A stretch of 64,000 nucleotides of DNA from the NCBI GenBank assembly GCA_922989275.2, contig OV277857.1, forward strand, positions 79,849,321 through 79,913,320. The letters are read 5' to 3'. Positions 9,151 to 20,143 of the stretch are shown piece by piece (position 1 is the stretch's first letter; each line of letters starts with the position of its first letter). Under the pieces are notes generated by a model. The model searched no databases, was not told the DNA's origin, and saw only the letters and a list, made by a program, of their open reading frames with translations. This stretch comes from Gari tellinella. Taxonomy: Eukaryota; Mollusca; Bivalvia; Cardiida; Psammobiidae. Position numbers and translations under genes: made by a program.

Positions 9151-10171
9151 TATGGCGCACCGGCCTTCCATACGTTTGGTATCCGGTGTACCTGCGATCC
9201 TCCGAGTGTAACATTTTGAGTTGGCCGGAAACCAGGCTTTCACAAATGAGCTTAAACAGAAGTTACTGTTTGGCATTTGCCTCTTTGTAAAAACAACGAT
9301 GGAATATAAAGATTAATGATATGTACAGCAGTTATAATGTAAAAATCTTCATTAAAGATTAAATATACAGTATATGCATAGTTTTAAATAATAAAACTTC
9401 TTCGGAAATGATTTCCGAACATTGAGAACATATATAATCAACCTATGGACGAAATTGACCAGCACATCATAAAAAACAAAATTGTTGCTAAAGCTGTTAT
9501 TGTCGATTTTTCGTTCTGTTGAAATGAAATCTCGAAATTAAAGTTAGAAAATGATCGGCAAATCAAAAATGAACATGGTAACAATCACAGTTTCATTTCT
9601 AACTTTTTTTTATTATGTTTCATTTCTGTTAACTCCAAATCTTGACCTTCTAGTTGTGTAAGGGGATATCTAGTGTTTAAAGGTTTTAGCATAACCCTTT
9701 GATGCACATCAAATAGGTGCTTGCTAAAATGCTTTTACTGTGCATCAAAGGTTGCAAGAATTTCTTAATCCCGCCATAGACTTTTACCGCACTTTAAGAA
9801 GTGTTCATACACCCAATCTTGGTTCTAGTCAGAGGTATACCTAATACATGAAACCTCTGATTAGGGTCTGCACTGTTTGGTTCCAGTTTGCTCATACTTT
9901 TCAGGCATAACACCTAGTTAAAGTGATATACCGATCTATGACATTGTTAAAGAACCATCACAAACAGTTTCTTTAATGGGTTGAATACAAATATCATAAT
10001 CATCCGCTGTTTACTTTGTAACTTATTTCCATATCTTATAATTCCAAATTGTCTACTACCATCTAGCAAATGAAAGTTTCCTTTACTAGGGAAATGTCTT
10101 ATTTGATGTTAATATTTGAAACTGAAAACGGTTTATTTGATTAACTTCACGCTGCCAAATTAATCGTGAGA
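9151..10171. other. No gene; small hairpins and a MITE-C remnant
   Basis: A hairpin TTTGATGCACA..TGTGCATCAAA lies at 9699-9751. A C-family trace (AACCTCTGATTAGGGTCTGC followed by ACTGTTTGG) lies near 9861-9891. No coding features were recognised. Confidence 0.45.
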
Positions 10172-10542
10172 CTTTTACCCTTCACCGTTTCTTTGTCGTC
10201 TGCTTCAATTTGGTTGTTTGCAAGGTCGTTTCAAAGTAAAATTCAATGTAGTATGACCAGGGCTCCAGATAAGGGGAGTATTTTAAAAATTAAAATCTTT
10301 ATTTCCGCTTTAAACCCTATGGTGTCACTACTCATTAGAATCGTCTCGTTGAGACGATTCTAATGAGTAGTAACACCATAGGATTTGGTGCTGACATGCT
10401 TCATTTGTTCAAATAACCCCCTCCCATCTAGAGCCCTGATGACTGAAAACATATCGATACAAATGTCAAACAGTTTCAAACCTGATCAGTATCCCAACTG
10501 TTTGCAAACGCGCTTTTTGGCGTCATTAAGAGTGAAAGGGTT
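10172..10542. mobile_element. MITE-A copy with a G hairpin inserted
   Basis: The arms TTACCCTTCACCGTTTCTTT, GTCGTCTGCTTCAATTTGG and the end TTTTTGGCGTCATTAAGAGT before GAAAGGGTTA mark an A element. Only one arm of the CAAACAGT core is kept (TGTCAAACAGTTTCAAACCT..CTGTTTGCAAACGCG). A different palindrome (10318-10381) has been added. Confidence 0.65.
10318..10381. repeat. Family G hairpin, copy 1
   Basis: Arms TACTCATTAGAATCGTCTC and complement around a GTT-sized loop, bounded by CTATGGTGTCAC and GTAACACCATAGG. A second copy is at 59104-59172. Confidence 0.75.
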
Positions 10543-11856
10543 ACATCCCTGTTTTTTACAACGTTTTATGTTTTACAATACATAAATTTGTGACTCAACC
10601 CTTTTTCTTAAAGGTTAATGTACAGTGAAGAATGAGAAAGTGTTTGTAAACTTCTTTTGAAATAAGATATGTTTACACTAAAGGCGGAATAGTGTATCAA
10701 AAGAGGCAATTATATGGAACATTAATATATATAATTAATACTTGACGGTACAGTTCCATTCCTTTCCATTGAAATACTCGAGGTTCAATTCATGCGAGTG
10801 TCATTCTAAGAGCAGGCGAGGCTTACTGGTCATTTCTACAGGTAAGTATCGCCTCTACTGAAAACGTTTAAACGCAAAAGAATGTATTTTCCCATTGTAG
10901 ATACACTACAAGACATATTAATCGCTCATTGTCAAGCATGACAAAAGTAGCAGCTCGATGTGGATCCAAGCTGTTTACAAATGAAGCGTGCCTGAATTTC
11001 CAAAAAGCCATATCACTACAACAAATTTTAAGTAGGTGATGTTATAGAAATAAGTGGGTATAAAGAAACTAGATACATACTTTTTTCTCGAAGAAGAAGT
11101 TTAATGATAATAGCCATATACAGATAAGACAACTAATGATGACATAAATAAATATGAAAGACTCAAGCAGGAAACGCAACACAAACAATACACCCACCTC
11201 TAAAGCAGAACACACACACAGTCATACCATAACAAACACACACACGCACAATCCCATTCCTTCATCTACACATTAAATAGAAAACAACACGCAAGACAAA
11301 CATAAAGCAAAGTGAACATAGGAGCCCGCCTTGGTACGGTCAGCAGCAATCAATAATAAATTATAAATTAATCATTAACTACCACTGGGGGTGGGGGGTA
11401 AACCTGGGTTTAGGGGCCCAACCTCACACTTATCTCCTATATTCACCTATAAAGACGAACAGTGTACATAAAATATAAACCCTGTTCCACAACCTCACAA
11501 TCAAAAAGACCGCCAGCACAGTAAGTAAATACATGTAAAACATTTAACAAAAATTCTATGACAAGATCATTAGTAACATGGGAAAGAATTAAACATTCAA
11601 GCCCGTGTTAAAAATAACCCACTATGGCAACGGTCAAATTGTACTCAAGCGACTAGTCTGTAGTTACGAGTAACTGTAAGACAAACTTAAATAACTGAAC
11701 ATATTATTTCTCTTACTCTATTTAGCATTGAGTTTCAATGACAATGCATTTACTGTTTGGGCGGCTGGTTAAAAGTTTTCTTTTCCAAGTTAAAAAAACC
11801 CCAACACAAACAAACAAACAAACAAACAAACAAACAAACGAATTTAATGTACTAAA
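10543..11856. other. No gene recognised
   Basis: AT-rich, with CA-rich patches (11207-11245) and an (AAAC)n tract at 11805-11840. No domain-bearing frame or terminal inverted repeat was seen. Confidence 0.45.
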
Positions 11857-12058
11857 TAACTCTTTCACCGGTGTTTTCTCGTCCGCTTCAATATTGATGT
11901 ATGCAATATCGTAATTAGTAAGATTTAAAGTAGAATGACTTGGGAAATATCGATATGAGTGTCAAACAGTTTGGATCCAGATAAGACGCCGCATTACGCG
12001 GCGTCTTATCTGGATCCTAACTTTTTGCGAAGGCGACTTTGGCAATGAAAGGATTATA
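11857..12058. mobile_element. MITE-A copy
   Basis: AACTCTTTCACCGG at one end and AATGAAAGGATTATA at the other. The hairpin CAAACAGTTTGGATCCAGAT with loop GCATTACGC is intact except for one mismatched outer arm (CCTAACTTTTTGCG). Confidence 0.7.
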
Positions 12059-12140
12059 TGTTGCAAGTTTCACACATTATTCTCACACTCTCACTTTTAT
12101 GTATTATAATCAACGAAAGAGTCGTGAGAAATAGGGTCCT

Positions 12141-12292
12141 AGTTCATAAAGCTTCAAAGTTGAGTCTGAAATCGTTCTCAAGCATTTGATTGGTCAGATT
12201 TTAGCTTGTGCTTACATGTAGCAAAAGCTAAAATCTGACCAACCAAATGTTGGAGAATGATGTCAGACTTGACTCAAAAGCTGTATAACCTT
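12141..12292. mobile_element. Family H palindromic MITE, copy 1
   Basis: A 150-bp near-palindrome: AGTTCATAAAGCTTCAAAGT, TTGATTGGTCAGATTTTAGC, a 20-bp spacer, then the complement of each, ending near TCAAAAGCTGTATAAC. A diverged copy is at 14745-14885. Confidence 0.7.
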
Positions 12293-12332
12293 GCGGCTAG
12301 GGTATTGACAGCTACTGGAACGTTTATAATAA

Positions 12333-12579
12333 CAGGGCTGCCATTTCTCCGAATTTTTCCTAAAATTTCGGATTTTTTTCCAGTACATGGTAGCTTAAAG
12401 CAGGCTGAAAGTAAAGCAGAATGCGCCTTATGGCCCATTCTGCTTTACTTTCAACCTGCTTTAAGCATCACGTGTCTTAAAAACTAAAACCAGACTATGG
12501 GTAAAAGGTATAATTCGGAAGATCGCGCTTGAAAATTTTGAAACCTTAGGATTTTTTAAATCAATTTATGGCAGCCCTG
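12333..12579 (-). mobile_element. MITE-N copy 2 (6-bp TSD)
   Basis: Reverse orientation: CAGGGCTGCCATTTCTCCGA to TTTATGGCAGCCCTG. Both flanks read TAATAA, a perfect 6-bp duplication. The core is a B-type hairpin with one mismatch pair (CGCCTTATGGCCCA). Confidence 0.85.
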
Positions 12580-13180
12580 TAATAAGAGCGTCGCAAGTCA
12601 GAGCATGATACGCCCATCACATCCTTCTTGGAACGTGATGATGTTAGTAGCATGTGTTGAAAAAGCATGATTAATTTAGTGGGGATCACATGAAAAAGCC
12701 ATAATATACGTCAATTCTAATATCACACTGCATGTATCAAATCTGACAGGAGATGAACAGATACTTCTAACGCATTGCCTTTTCTACACAATGTCTACAC
12801 GTTTCAGTAAAAGGCGCATAACTCTAGTAAACATATTTGGAAAAATTCTTTCATTAAAAAAAGTTTCATTAATGTTAGTTAGAAATAATGTTAAGAGAGA
12901 AACAATAAAAAACGAACAAAGATATAAGGGAACATAACTTTAAAAATAAGGGGTTACATGTAAAACTCCTAATGTATGTCTTGAGTCCTTTCACAATTTA
13001 TATCACCGTATCGAATCTGAAAGATTCGAACAGAATAAAAAGCTCTTGCCTTTTCTACACAATGCTCATATTTGTTTGAGTTACATTGTAGACGGACAAA
13101 CAGAGCAATAACATAAACTCTCCCGTCCGAAGACGAATCCATACAATTACGATAGGGTTGGACTGCAAAGATAAATACTT
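12580..13180. other. No gene recognised
   Basis: AT-rich non-coding sequence. Nothing distinctive. Confidence 0.4.
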
Positions 13181-13184
13181 TGTA

Positions 13185-13279
13185 CAACTAAGAGATATGG
13201 TAAGAGATACGGTCCCGGATACTGCTTCCGAAACCAAGGTTTCGGAAGCAGTATCCGTTCCCGTATCTCCTAGTTGTTC
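13185..13279. repeat. Single-copy long hairpin
   Basis: Inner arms GGATACTGCTTCCGAAACC and complement around AA. Outer arms AACTAAGAGATA.. and TATCTCCTAGTTGTT pair imperfectly. Only one copy was seen. Confidence 0.7.
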
Positions 13280-13495
13280 TATAAACAATATAGACGCATG
13301 TTTTTATTTCTATGACAATTGAAACATAAAATGGACGATTCTAGTATTCAATTAACTTTAACTAATTAGTGTTTTCTTTTTGTTTTGTAATATATTGTAA
13401 CCTGGCAAAAAAGTGCAAATCTCAAGACCAAACTTAAAAAACTTTTTAAGGACAAGACCATTAGAGGATCTTTCATTCACAATTGTTAACCCTTT

Positions 13496-13702
13496 CATTG
13501 TTATTATAGCGAAATAACCCGTCTGACACAATCTCTGCCATGTTATCGTCTGCTTAAATTTTGCGTCTGCTTTTATTTCTAAAACAATTAAATTATATGC
13601 GATGTTTGGCTTACGTAACATTGTTATGAGTGTCAAACGGTTTGGATTCTGATCAGGCACAAGCTTATGTGGACTCTAATCAGGATCCAAACTATTTGCA
13701 AA
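13496..13702. mobile_element. Diverged MITE-A copy
   Basis: Starts TTAACCCTTTCATTG, has CGTCTGCTT motifs, then GAGTGTCAAACGGTTTGGAT and a decayed hairpin loop (GGCACAAGCTTATGTGG). The second arm ends CCAAACTATTTGCAAATG without a clear terminal repeat. Confidence 0.6.
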
Positions 13703-13745
13703 TGTCAATGTGTCGGCCAGGGCAGTGTAAGTTTTAGGCCACACT

Positions 13746-13997
13746 TTAACCCTTTGAACTTTGAAACCTCAAATGGACAATTCTAAGTTTCAATTAAGTC
13801 TAGTCCATTTCTTAACTTTCTAGGGTTGAATATTGCAACATATGTCGAAATGACAAACAGTGTAGACCCTGATCAGAGGGCTCCTTAAGGAGCCCTCTGG
13901 TCAGGGTATACACTGTTTGCATAGAACAAGTATACTCCTCACAGGTATACTGTTTTCAAATGACGCATATATGCTTGACTAGGGTTCAACGAGTTAA
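13746..13997. mobile_element. MITE-C full copy, TTAA ends
   Basis: TTAACCCTTTGAACTTTGAA to GGTTCAACGAGTTAA. The hairpin AGACCCTGATCAGAGGGCTC with loop CTTAAG, then ACACTGTTTGCATAGAACAA and CAAATGACGCATATATGC. The TTAA at each end fits a 4-bp TTAA duplication. Confidence 0.8.
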
Positions 13998-14212
13998 GAT
14001 GCTTTTATTGTCGTGCAGTGCCATCTCTTTACATCGGTAACACAGCTTAAGGCAAAACAAAGGTATTTCAGAATATCACTATTATTTAGTGTTCTGTATT
14101 ATTTTGTGTCCTGTAATAAGCTTTCAGACTTTGGTATCAAACTACTATTTTATAAATAACTAAACGCAACCTGTCTTAAATGCCTTACCCCGAGTGAGTA
14201 CACTATAGCTAG

Positions 14213-14293
14213 TTATTTTCAAACAGTTTGGACTCATAATCAGACGCCGCATAATGCGGTTCTGACCAGGTTCCAAACTGTTCGACACTTAGT
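14213..14293. repeat. MITE-A core, truncated
   Basis: CAAACAGTTTGGACTC..GACGCCGCATAATGCGG..CCAAACTGTTCGACAC. It runs directly into the large palindrome at 14294. Confidence 0.55.
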
Positions 14294-14414
14294 TTAATAT
14301 ATTAATTCAAAATACCCAAACTATAAATTTGACAAATAATAACAATCTAAAACAATTGTATTCTGTTATTATTTGTCAAATTTATAGTTTGGGTATTTTG
14401 AATTAATATATTAA
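14294..14414. repeat. Perfect 51-bp-arm palindrome
   Basis: The arms at 14294-14344 and 14364-14414 are identical in inverted orientation, with a 19-bp spacer. The arm sequence (CAAAATACCCAAACTATAAA) resembles the A-family arm that normally follows GTTTGACACTCATTTC, so it looks like an inverted duplication of an A arm. It ends in the TTAA that starts the next B element. Confidence 0.85.
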
Positions 14415-14662
14415 CCCTTTACCCAATAGAAGCGCCTTTTGACGGATATGATTTATTCATCCGCTGAAGAAAATAGTTCCAATTTAATCAGTAATGAATA
14501 TGAATTATTGGGAATATTTTCTATAGTATAGCACATTATAGCTTAAAGCAGACTGAAAGTAAAGCAGAATGCGCCCTAAGGCGCATTCTGCTTTACTTTC
14601 AACCTGCTTTAAGTAGTCAACTGTCTTAAGTACTAGAAATACACCATCAGGTAAAGGGTTAA
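14411..14662. mobile_element. MITE-B full copy, TTAA ends
   Basis: TTAACCCTTTACCC to GGTAAAGGGTTAA. Left arm has GAAGCGCCTTTT and ATTTATTCATCCGCTGAAG. The hairpin AAAGCAGACTGAAAGTAAAG has loop GCCCTAAGGC. Right arm has AAGTAGTCAACTGTCTTAAG. This is the reference B structure for the window. Confidence 0.8.
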
Positions 14663-14744
14663 ACTGTTTTAGATTAATTACCTCATGACAGAGAAACGGT
14701 TAAAGGCATTGAGCAATCTTTGAGATGGTGATTTTTAAGGGTTG

Positions 14745-14885
14745 AACAAAGAGTTTGCGAACGTTCTCAAGAACTTAAGTTAAGACCGCTGTCAAGCATT
14801 TGCTTGGTCAGATGTGAGCTTATGCTCAAATATGACGAATCCAATGCGTTAGAACAACCCCGGACTTAACTAAAACTCTTTATAA
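14745..14885. repeat. Family H palindrome, diverged copy
   Basis: Keeps AACGTTCTCAAG, AAGCATTTGCTTGGTCAGAT and AACCCCGGACTTAAC-type arms, but with many mismatches. Confidence 0.45.
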
Positions 14886-15279
14886 CATTGGACCCTGACG
14901 CACGCTGTCCGGGACCTGGTGTCTGGTAAAGGTTAGGACTGTTTACAAATGCATCTACAATAGTTTAATATGAAACATTTTGCCAGCGTAGACAAGGCTC
15001 AGTGCTAAGTCTGAGACTACCGTTGGTCTGAATCTACATCGTTTTACGATGCGAGAGTACTTTCTACAGTTTAATTAAAACGTGAAACAAACTCAATGTG
15101 TTAGTTTGGGGAAGATGACAGACATTTGGAAATCATCGTCGGAAACGATTTATTCATAAAGTTTTGATTCTGCCCTGGCTCCAACCTTTGTGCAACTAAC
15201 ACCTCAGGTCATACACAGAAACGCATGGTCCCATTAGACACTCTCCAAGACACTCGGAATAAACTAAACAGTAAAACTT

Positions 15280-15505
15280 TTAACCCTTTACTCCATAGCC
15301 TTTTTTCCTAGTGATGAAGATATATAACTACTTAAAGCAGTTTAAAAGTAAAGCATTCTGCTTTACACCCAGTCTGTTCTAAACTGCCATCTGCTAGGAT
15401 ATAGAAACTATTTCTTATTATTTTTATTTTCATGACTGTATAAAGTGAAACTGTTTTCTTCAGCGGAGGAGTAAACTAATGGCGTATAATGGACTAATGG
15501 GTTAA
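15280..15505. mobile_element. MITE-B copy
   Basis: TTAACCCTTTACTCCATAGC to ATGGACTAATGGGTTAA. The hairpin is shortened: ACTTAAAGCAG..AGTAAAGCATTCTGCTTTAC, with loss of the central GCGCC stem. Confidence 0.7.
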
Positions 15506-15874
15506 ATTAACGAATTGCAATGATAAATGCACCGATAGTGATCACACTGTTGAAGGTGATGTTGTCAGGTTCCAAGATCATGACTCTCCAAGTCTGAAAT
15601 AGAGATGTTAGACGTACATCGACAAACGAACTGGTTCGATTAATTAAGCAGGAATCGTTGGTTGGCAAAGTCGACTCACTGGTATTTGCGAACAGTTTGG
15701 ACCAAGATCATACCAAACTGTGGGTCACAATGATTCATCAAACTAAAACTTATTCTAAACCAATTGCAAACAAAACTTTTCACTTATCTACATTCAATAA
15801 CATGACTTTAAAAATAACGATTTATGTTTTTATTATGCCTGTGACCATTCATTGTTCATGTTGGTCCATGGCTA

Positions 15875-16090
15875 TTAACCCCTTCACTGCCTTACCCCGA
15901 GTACGATGGATTTTTGCAAACAGCTTGGATCCTGATCAGAAACCGCGTGACGCGGCGTCTGATCAGGACCCAAGCTGTTTGACACTCATTTCAATATTTC
16001 TTAGATCAAAATACCAAAAAATAAATTTGAGAAATAAAAGCAGACGACAATTGTTTAAAATTGATGACGTCACGGCAGGGAAGGGGTTAA
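15875..16090. mobile_element. MITE-A full copy, TTAA ends
   Basis: TTAACCCCTTCACTGCCTTA to GGCAGGGAAGGGGTTAA. Hairpin CAAACAGCTTGGATCCTGAT with loop CGCGTGACGCGG; note AGCTTGG/CCAAGCT, a paired change relative to AGTTTGG. The right arm has AAAGCAGACGACAATTG. A further half copy is at about 15655-15725. Confidence 0.8.
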
Positions 16091-16948
16091 TGATTCAGGT
16101 GCAATATATTTTGAGCCAGTTTGGCGAAATGATCACGAAACTCAACCCCCGTCATTGGTTTACCCTAATTAAAAATTGAGATGTAAAAGCAGACGACATA
16201 TTGTTTCACCAGTTTATCAATTTAATTTCGCATCGTAGACCTCCGGCCCATACACATATAAGTACATACAAACAGAAAACTCATGCATCAGGTGTAGTAT
16301 TGAACACAATGGTACAGTATTATATCAGTCTGGTGATCAGATTAATTCAAACTATAATACATAAGAAATTCTAAACGTAGTCCACATCATTAGAGTATTA
16401 AACATATATTGAGATCGAATATTCAATCTTCATAATTATTAGAAATTCCTCGCGGTATTTCATTGCATAATATATGAACATGGTCAAATTTTGAAGTGTT
16501 AACTTATCGTTAGAAGATATCAAGTTACTGAATTAATGAATGTTTGGTGAATTCCAATACTTATTATGTATATATTTTGATCTCAGATCAGCATATAATG
16601 TGCAAAATACCCCCGCAGGAGCAGCGGTCTGACTAGGGGAATTTTTCTGAATCTCCGATAATGTACAGGAATGTTCTTGAGCAAGACATGAACCGCGAAT
16701 AGCTCCTTTCCACCCAGGGGTTAAAATGGGTACATGTGAAGGGTCTGATTCGGTACTGCGGCTGCATTTGACTGCGCCATATGTTAGCAGTGCTCAATAT
16801 TGTAAGCAAGATGGCTCAATGATCAGGGGAGTAAATGTACAGTCGGCTGAGCGGTCATGAGCGGACTGAAAGTAGACTTTAACTTGGTATATTACTTTTT
16901 TGGAACAAATTTTAACGTACCTGTTATCGAACATTAAATTATACGCAT
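16091..16948. other. No gene recognised
   Basis: Non-coding; a partial A arm (AAAAGCAGACGACATATTG) lies at 16186-16204. Nothing else was identified. Confidence 0.4.
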
Positions 16949-17880
16949 TCAAACTTTAACACATCGCTTAAATACAGAAATATACAATGGATATCTACCA
17001 CGATCCCCTATGATAGCAGAATTACAAGCTTTCAATGGTGTATTAAGAAATCGTTTGCAAGCATATACATGTACTCTCTCAATTCGTTCTATATACTCAA
17101 TACCCCAAAGTTCACACCCGTAAAGTAAAATTGGGCTAGTTTTGCTATCAAAGAATTTAAATTCTGTACTGTAAGTCATTGGTTGTATATCATGCAGACT
17201 ATTTAATAAATTCACTAATACCATTTTTCGCTTTAACAGCCATAATTCCGGCCATTTTAAACAATTATAATAATCGACATGTGAAATGAACACCAACATA
17301 TGTAAAAGCATTGACAGTTTCTACAATCTTACCATCATAATACTATTTTTCATGTTTTGACACCCGATCACCATTCTTAAAAAAACAACAACTATTGTTT
17401 TGGCTATATTAACATTCAATTTCCATCATAAACTATGATTATTTAAAGCATTCAAATGTCGTTGTAAGTCACTTACTGTATGTGTGATTAGAGCTACATC
17501 ATCAGCAAATAATAAGATTAAAATTTCAATGAGTTCTGGTGATAACTATATTTCATGTGTACCACTATTATTGATAGATCCTGTCCATTCCTTTATAAAG
17601 ATAGAAATAATATAAGACTCAATTTACACCCTAGTCTGACACCTAAAGGACATCAAAAAGCATATGTTGTTACATTTCGATCTCGGACAGATGCCATGAC
17701 TGACTTATATATGCCAACCATGGCTTAATACAGAGTTCCTTTGATACCAATAGTTTGTAAAGCTTGAAATAATTTATACCTGATTACAGAATCAAATGCT
17801 TTTTTTTAAATCCACGAAAGCTATATTTTCTTACCTTTCTTGCATAAATATTTATAAATTTACACAGAATGTGACCCGTG
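16949..17880 (-). pseudogene. Reverse transcriptase palm to C-terminus, decayed LINE
   Basis: Minus strand. In broken frames it shows FVDFKKAFDS-like coding near 17820, a catalytic LLFADDVALITHT at about 17487-17525, and a YVGVHF block near 17290. An open 120-codon stretch follows with SPILLYGCELWG, IERVHVYACKRFLNTPLKAC and GRYPLYI. The order is that of the post-palm region of invertebrate non-LTR RTs. Several stops and frameshifts make it a dead copy. The start and any endonuclease are absent. Confidence 0.8.
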
Positions 17881-17913
17881 TGTGAAGGAGTCAAATGTAA
17901 AGTTTGCTAAAGA

Positions 17914-18160
17914 CCAGGGGCCCGTTTCATAAAACTTCGTACGACAAAAACGGTCGTAAGTCAAAACTTTAAAATACATTTAATTTCTGATTTCTCTATC
18001 TAGTCCTGTCTTGTGACATCTTTTTGGAATCGTCTTTTCAAGACGATTCCAAAAAGATGTCACAAGACAGGATTAGATGGAGAAATAAATAATTATTGAG
18101 ACTTTTACAATCTGACTTACGATCGTTTTTGTGGTACGAAGTTTTATGAAACGGGCCGGG
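17914..18160. mobile_element. MITE-E copy 1
   Basis: Inverted ends CAGGGGCCCGTTTCAT..AAAACTTCGTACGAC and complement. Central hairpin GGAATCGTCTTTTCAAGACG, bounded by TTGTGACATC/GATGTCACAA. Further copies at 23339 and 56182. CAGGGG ends recall hAT elements, but no target duplication could be defined. Confidence 0.8.
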
Positions 18161-18280
18161 GAGACATCTAATAATTCAATACCTCGATATTTGTAAGGGT
18201 TGTTAACATTCCTTTCATGTGAAGTGGAATGATAACCGACTCTGACCAATTCTCGGGGAATTCACTGTTTTTATAAAGTA

Positions 18281-18637
18281 CAACGCTCCCTCTCTACAAC
18301 GACAACCAATGGGAGACACTGATTGTGTGCGTTGTTCGGAGGGAGTCGTTATGGAGAGGGAAATTGGTTTACATTTGCAAACAGCTTGAATCCAGATCAG
18401 ACGCCGCGTAACGCAGCGTCTGATCTGGATTCAAGCTTTTTGTCACTCATCATTAAGTTTTTTTCTGTCAAAATGTCGAATATGTAATATTGAGCAAAAC
18501 AGCAGACGACAACTTTTAGCAGGCGATATTACAGCAGTAAAAACGTTAGACATAATTGTCCTGTTAGGGAACTGTGGCAATGGTCGTTGTAAGGAGAGAA
18601 TCGTTTTTTGGAGGGCCGTTGTAGAGAGGGAGCGCTG
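18281..18637. mobile_element. MITE-J with an A-type core, TA ends
   Basis: Inverted ends CAACGCTCCCTCTCTACAAC and GTTGTAGAGAGGGAGCGCTG, flanked by TA. Inside (about 18366-18440) is an A-type hairpin TTTGCAAACAGCTTGAATCC with loop GCGTAACGC, followed by the A arm CAGACGACAACTTTTAGCAG. The A material is either nested or part of the J frame. Confidence 0.75.
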
Positions 18638-18725
18638 TATGTTAAAAAACAACTTTCTTATATATTGTAGGAGAATTTCTATTCCGAACAAAAAACGTTC
18701 CGTAACTAAATTACCTGATGGCGAT

Positions 18726-18888
18726 TTATTTGGATTCAACTCCTAAAGTGCTTGTAAAATATTCATCAGTAATATCACTATTGAACAAGATATATTCTAC
18801 ATCAGATACATTTACATCTTCAACAATATTTGTAGGTTGAACAACGGAAAAGTCATTGTCATTAAAAACTTGGCCAATACCCCATAGC
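18726..18888 (-). CDS. Candidate last exon of the lectin gene
   Basis: Minus-strand open frame ending in TAA at 18726-18728. If spliced after the AG at 18889-18890, its first base completes the codon left open by the CTLD exon at 20144 (phase 2), giving 163 bases: 1 plus 53 codons and a stop. The peptide is acidic and hydrophilic (VFNDNDFSVVQ, VSDVEYILFNSDITDEYF). It has no membrane segment and no family match that I know. The acceptor lies inside a truncated MITE-B terminus. Evidence is only phase agreement and a coding-like composition; chance could explain it. Confidence 0.3.
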
Positions 18889-19104
18889 CTGTTTCTAGCA
18901 TTAAAAATAGGTAACCACTTTAAGTAGGTTGAAAGTAAAGCAGAATTCTTCTAACCTTTCAGTCTGCTTTAAGCTACCACATACTACAATGTAGAACATA
19001 TTTCTTATGACACATATTTATGACTTTATAAATTGGAACTATTTTCGTCAGGGGAGGAATAAATAAAAGGCGTTATATGCTAATTTCAGAGGTAATTGGG
19101 TTAA
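18889..19104. mobile_element. MITE-B copy, left end truncated
   Basis: Begins CCCATAGCCTGTTTCTAG without the usual TTAACCCTTT. Hairpin TTGAAAGTAAAGCAGAATTC is shortened. Ends GGTAATTGGGTTAA, sharing its TTAA with the C element that follows. Confidence 0.6.
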
Positions 19105-19351
19105 CTCTTTGAACCCTAGTCCCGCATATAGGCGTGCTTTTCAAACAGTGTACATGTGAACAGTACACTTGTCCTATGCAAACAGTGAAGTCCCTGATCA
19201 GAGGGCTCCAGCAGGAGCCCTCTGATCAGGGTCTTCACTGTTTGTCATAATGCCAAACAATGACAAAAACAACCCTTAAAAGTCAGAAATGGACTAGACC
19301 AAAATGGAAACTGGAATTGTCCATTTAAAGTTTCAGGGAGGAAAGAGTTAA
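19101..19351. mobile_element. MITE-C full copy, TTAA ends
   Basis: TTAACTCTTTGAACCCTAGT to TTTCAGGGAGG..AAGAGTTAA. Perfect hairpin AGTCCCTGATCAGAGGGCTC with loop CAGCAG. The opposite arm is GTCTTCACTGTTTGTCATAA. Opposite orientation to the 13746 copy. Confidence 0.8.
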
Positions 19352-19422
19352 AGGAGATGACGCCATGGTAGGTGAATTGGATATGCATAAATCATAACTG
19401 CTACATATTTTAAGCTTAAGTA

Positions 19423-19668
19423 CAGTGGAGAATCTGTTATTCTTTCCCGTTTAAACGCAAACGTACGCAAACGCAAAGCACTAAAACGTAGAAAAGAACA
19501 ACCTTTGGACAATTCTGATATTTCATGTTTATCTTGGTGGCAAACAGTTTGGAGCCTGATCAGACGCCGGGTTACCCGGCGTCTGATCTGGCTCCAAACT
19601 GTTTGTATTGGAAATAATAGTTTTAGCGTAAACGCGTTTATTGGGAAAGAATAACAGATTCTCCACTG
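19423..19668. mobile_element. MITE-D copy 1, TA ends
   Basis: 246 bp with 26-bp perfect ends CAGTGGAGAATCTGTTATTC.. flanked by TA. Central hairpin CAAACAGTTTGGAGCCTGAT with loop GGGTTACCC. Subterminal ACGCAAACGTACGCAAACGC on one side, TTTTAGCGTAAACGCG on the other. Mariner/pogo-like by TA target only; no transposase. Confidence 0.85.
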
Positions 19669-19994
19669 TATGATCTTAACTCGTGCTGTCGGTCTTGGTT
19701 AGGGTCAAATACATCACTTTTGATAATTGCAATGCTGTAACAGTAATTGTGAGTCTTGAATATAATATCACTTATATAAAGTGTATGATTTGGGTATTTA
19801 CGGCGTTGTGACACAAAACTGTTCATAAAGTGCCGATTTGAATATTATGCATGTTGTAAATGCATGGTGACGCAGTTGATTTTTCTTGAGGATGTTGTAT
19901 ACCGAACATACTTTGTCATGCCTGAAGAACAAACAATGACACAATTTGCTTTATGTTTATTTGCGCAAATACACAATATGGTTTTCAGTCTCTG

Positions 19995-20075
19995 TAAAAC
20001 AAGGTGAAAGTAAAACTAAACGGGAAGCTTCTATTTACATTCACCTTGCTTTAAGCAGTCATTTGCGTTTGCTTT
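19995..20075. repeat. F/B-like hairpin
   Basis: GGTGAAAGTAAAACTAAACG..TTACATTCACC and CTTTAAGCAGTCATTTGC show the F-type stem with a decayed loop (GGAAGCTTCT). TIRs were not found. Confidence 0.5.
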
Positions 20076-20143
20076 ACAAATATTTATAGAGAGGCTATAG
20101 AAGACGATAAAGGTATTTGCAAATGAAAGAAAAATATACTCAC

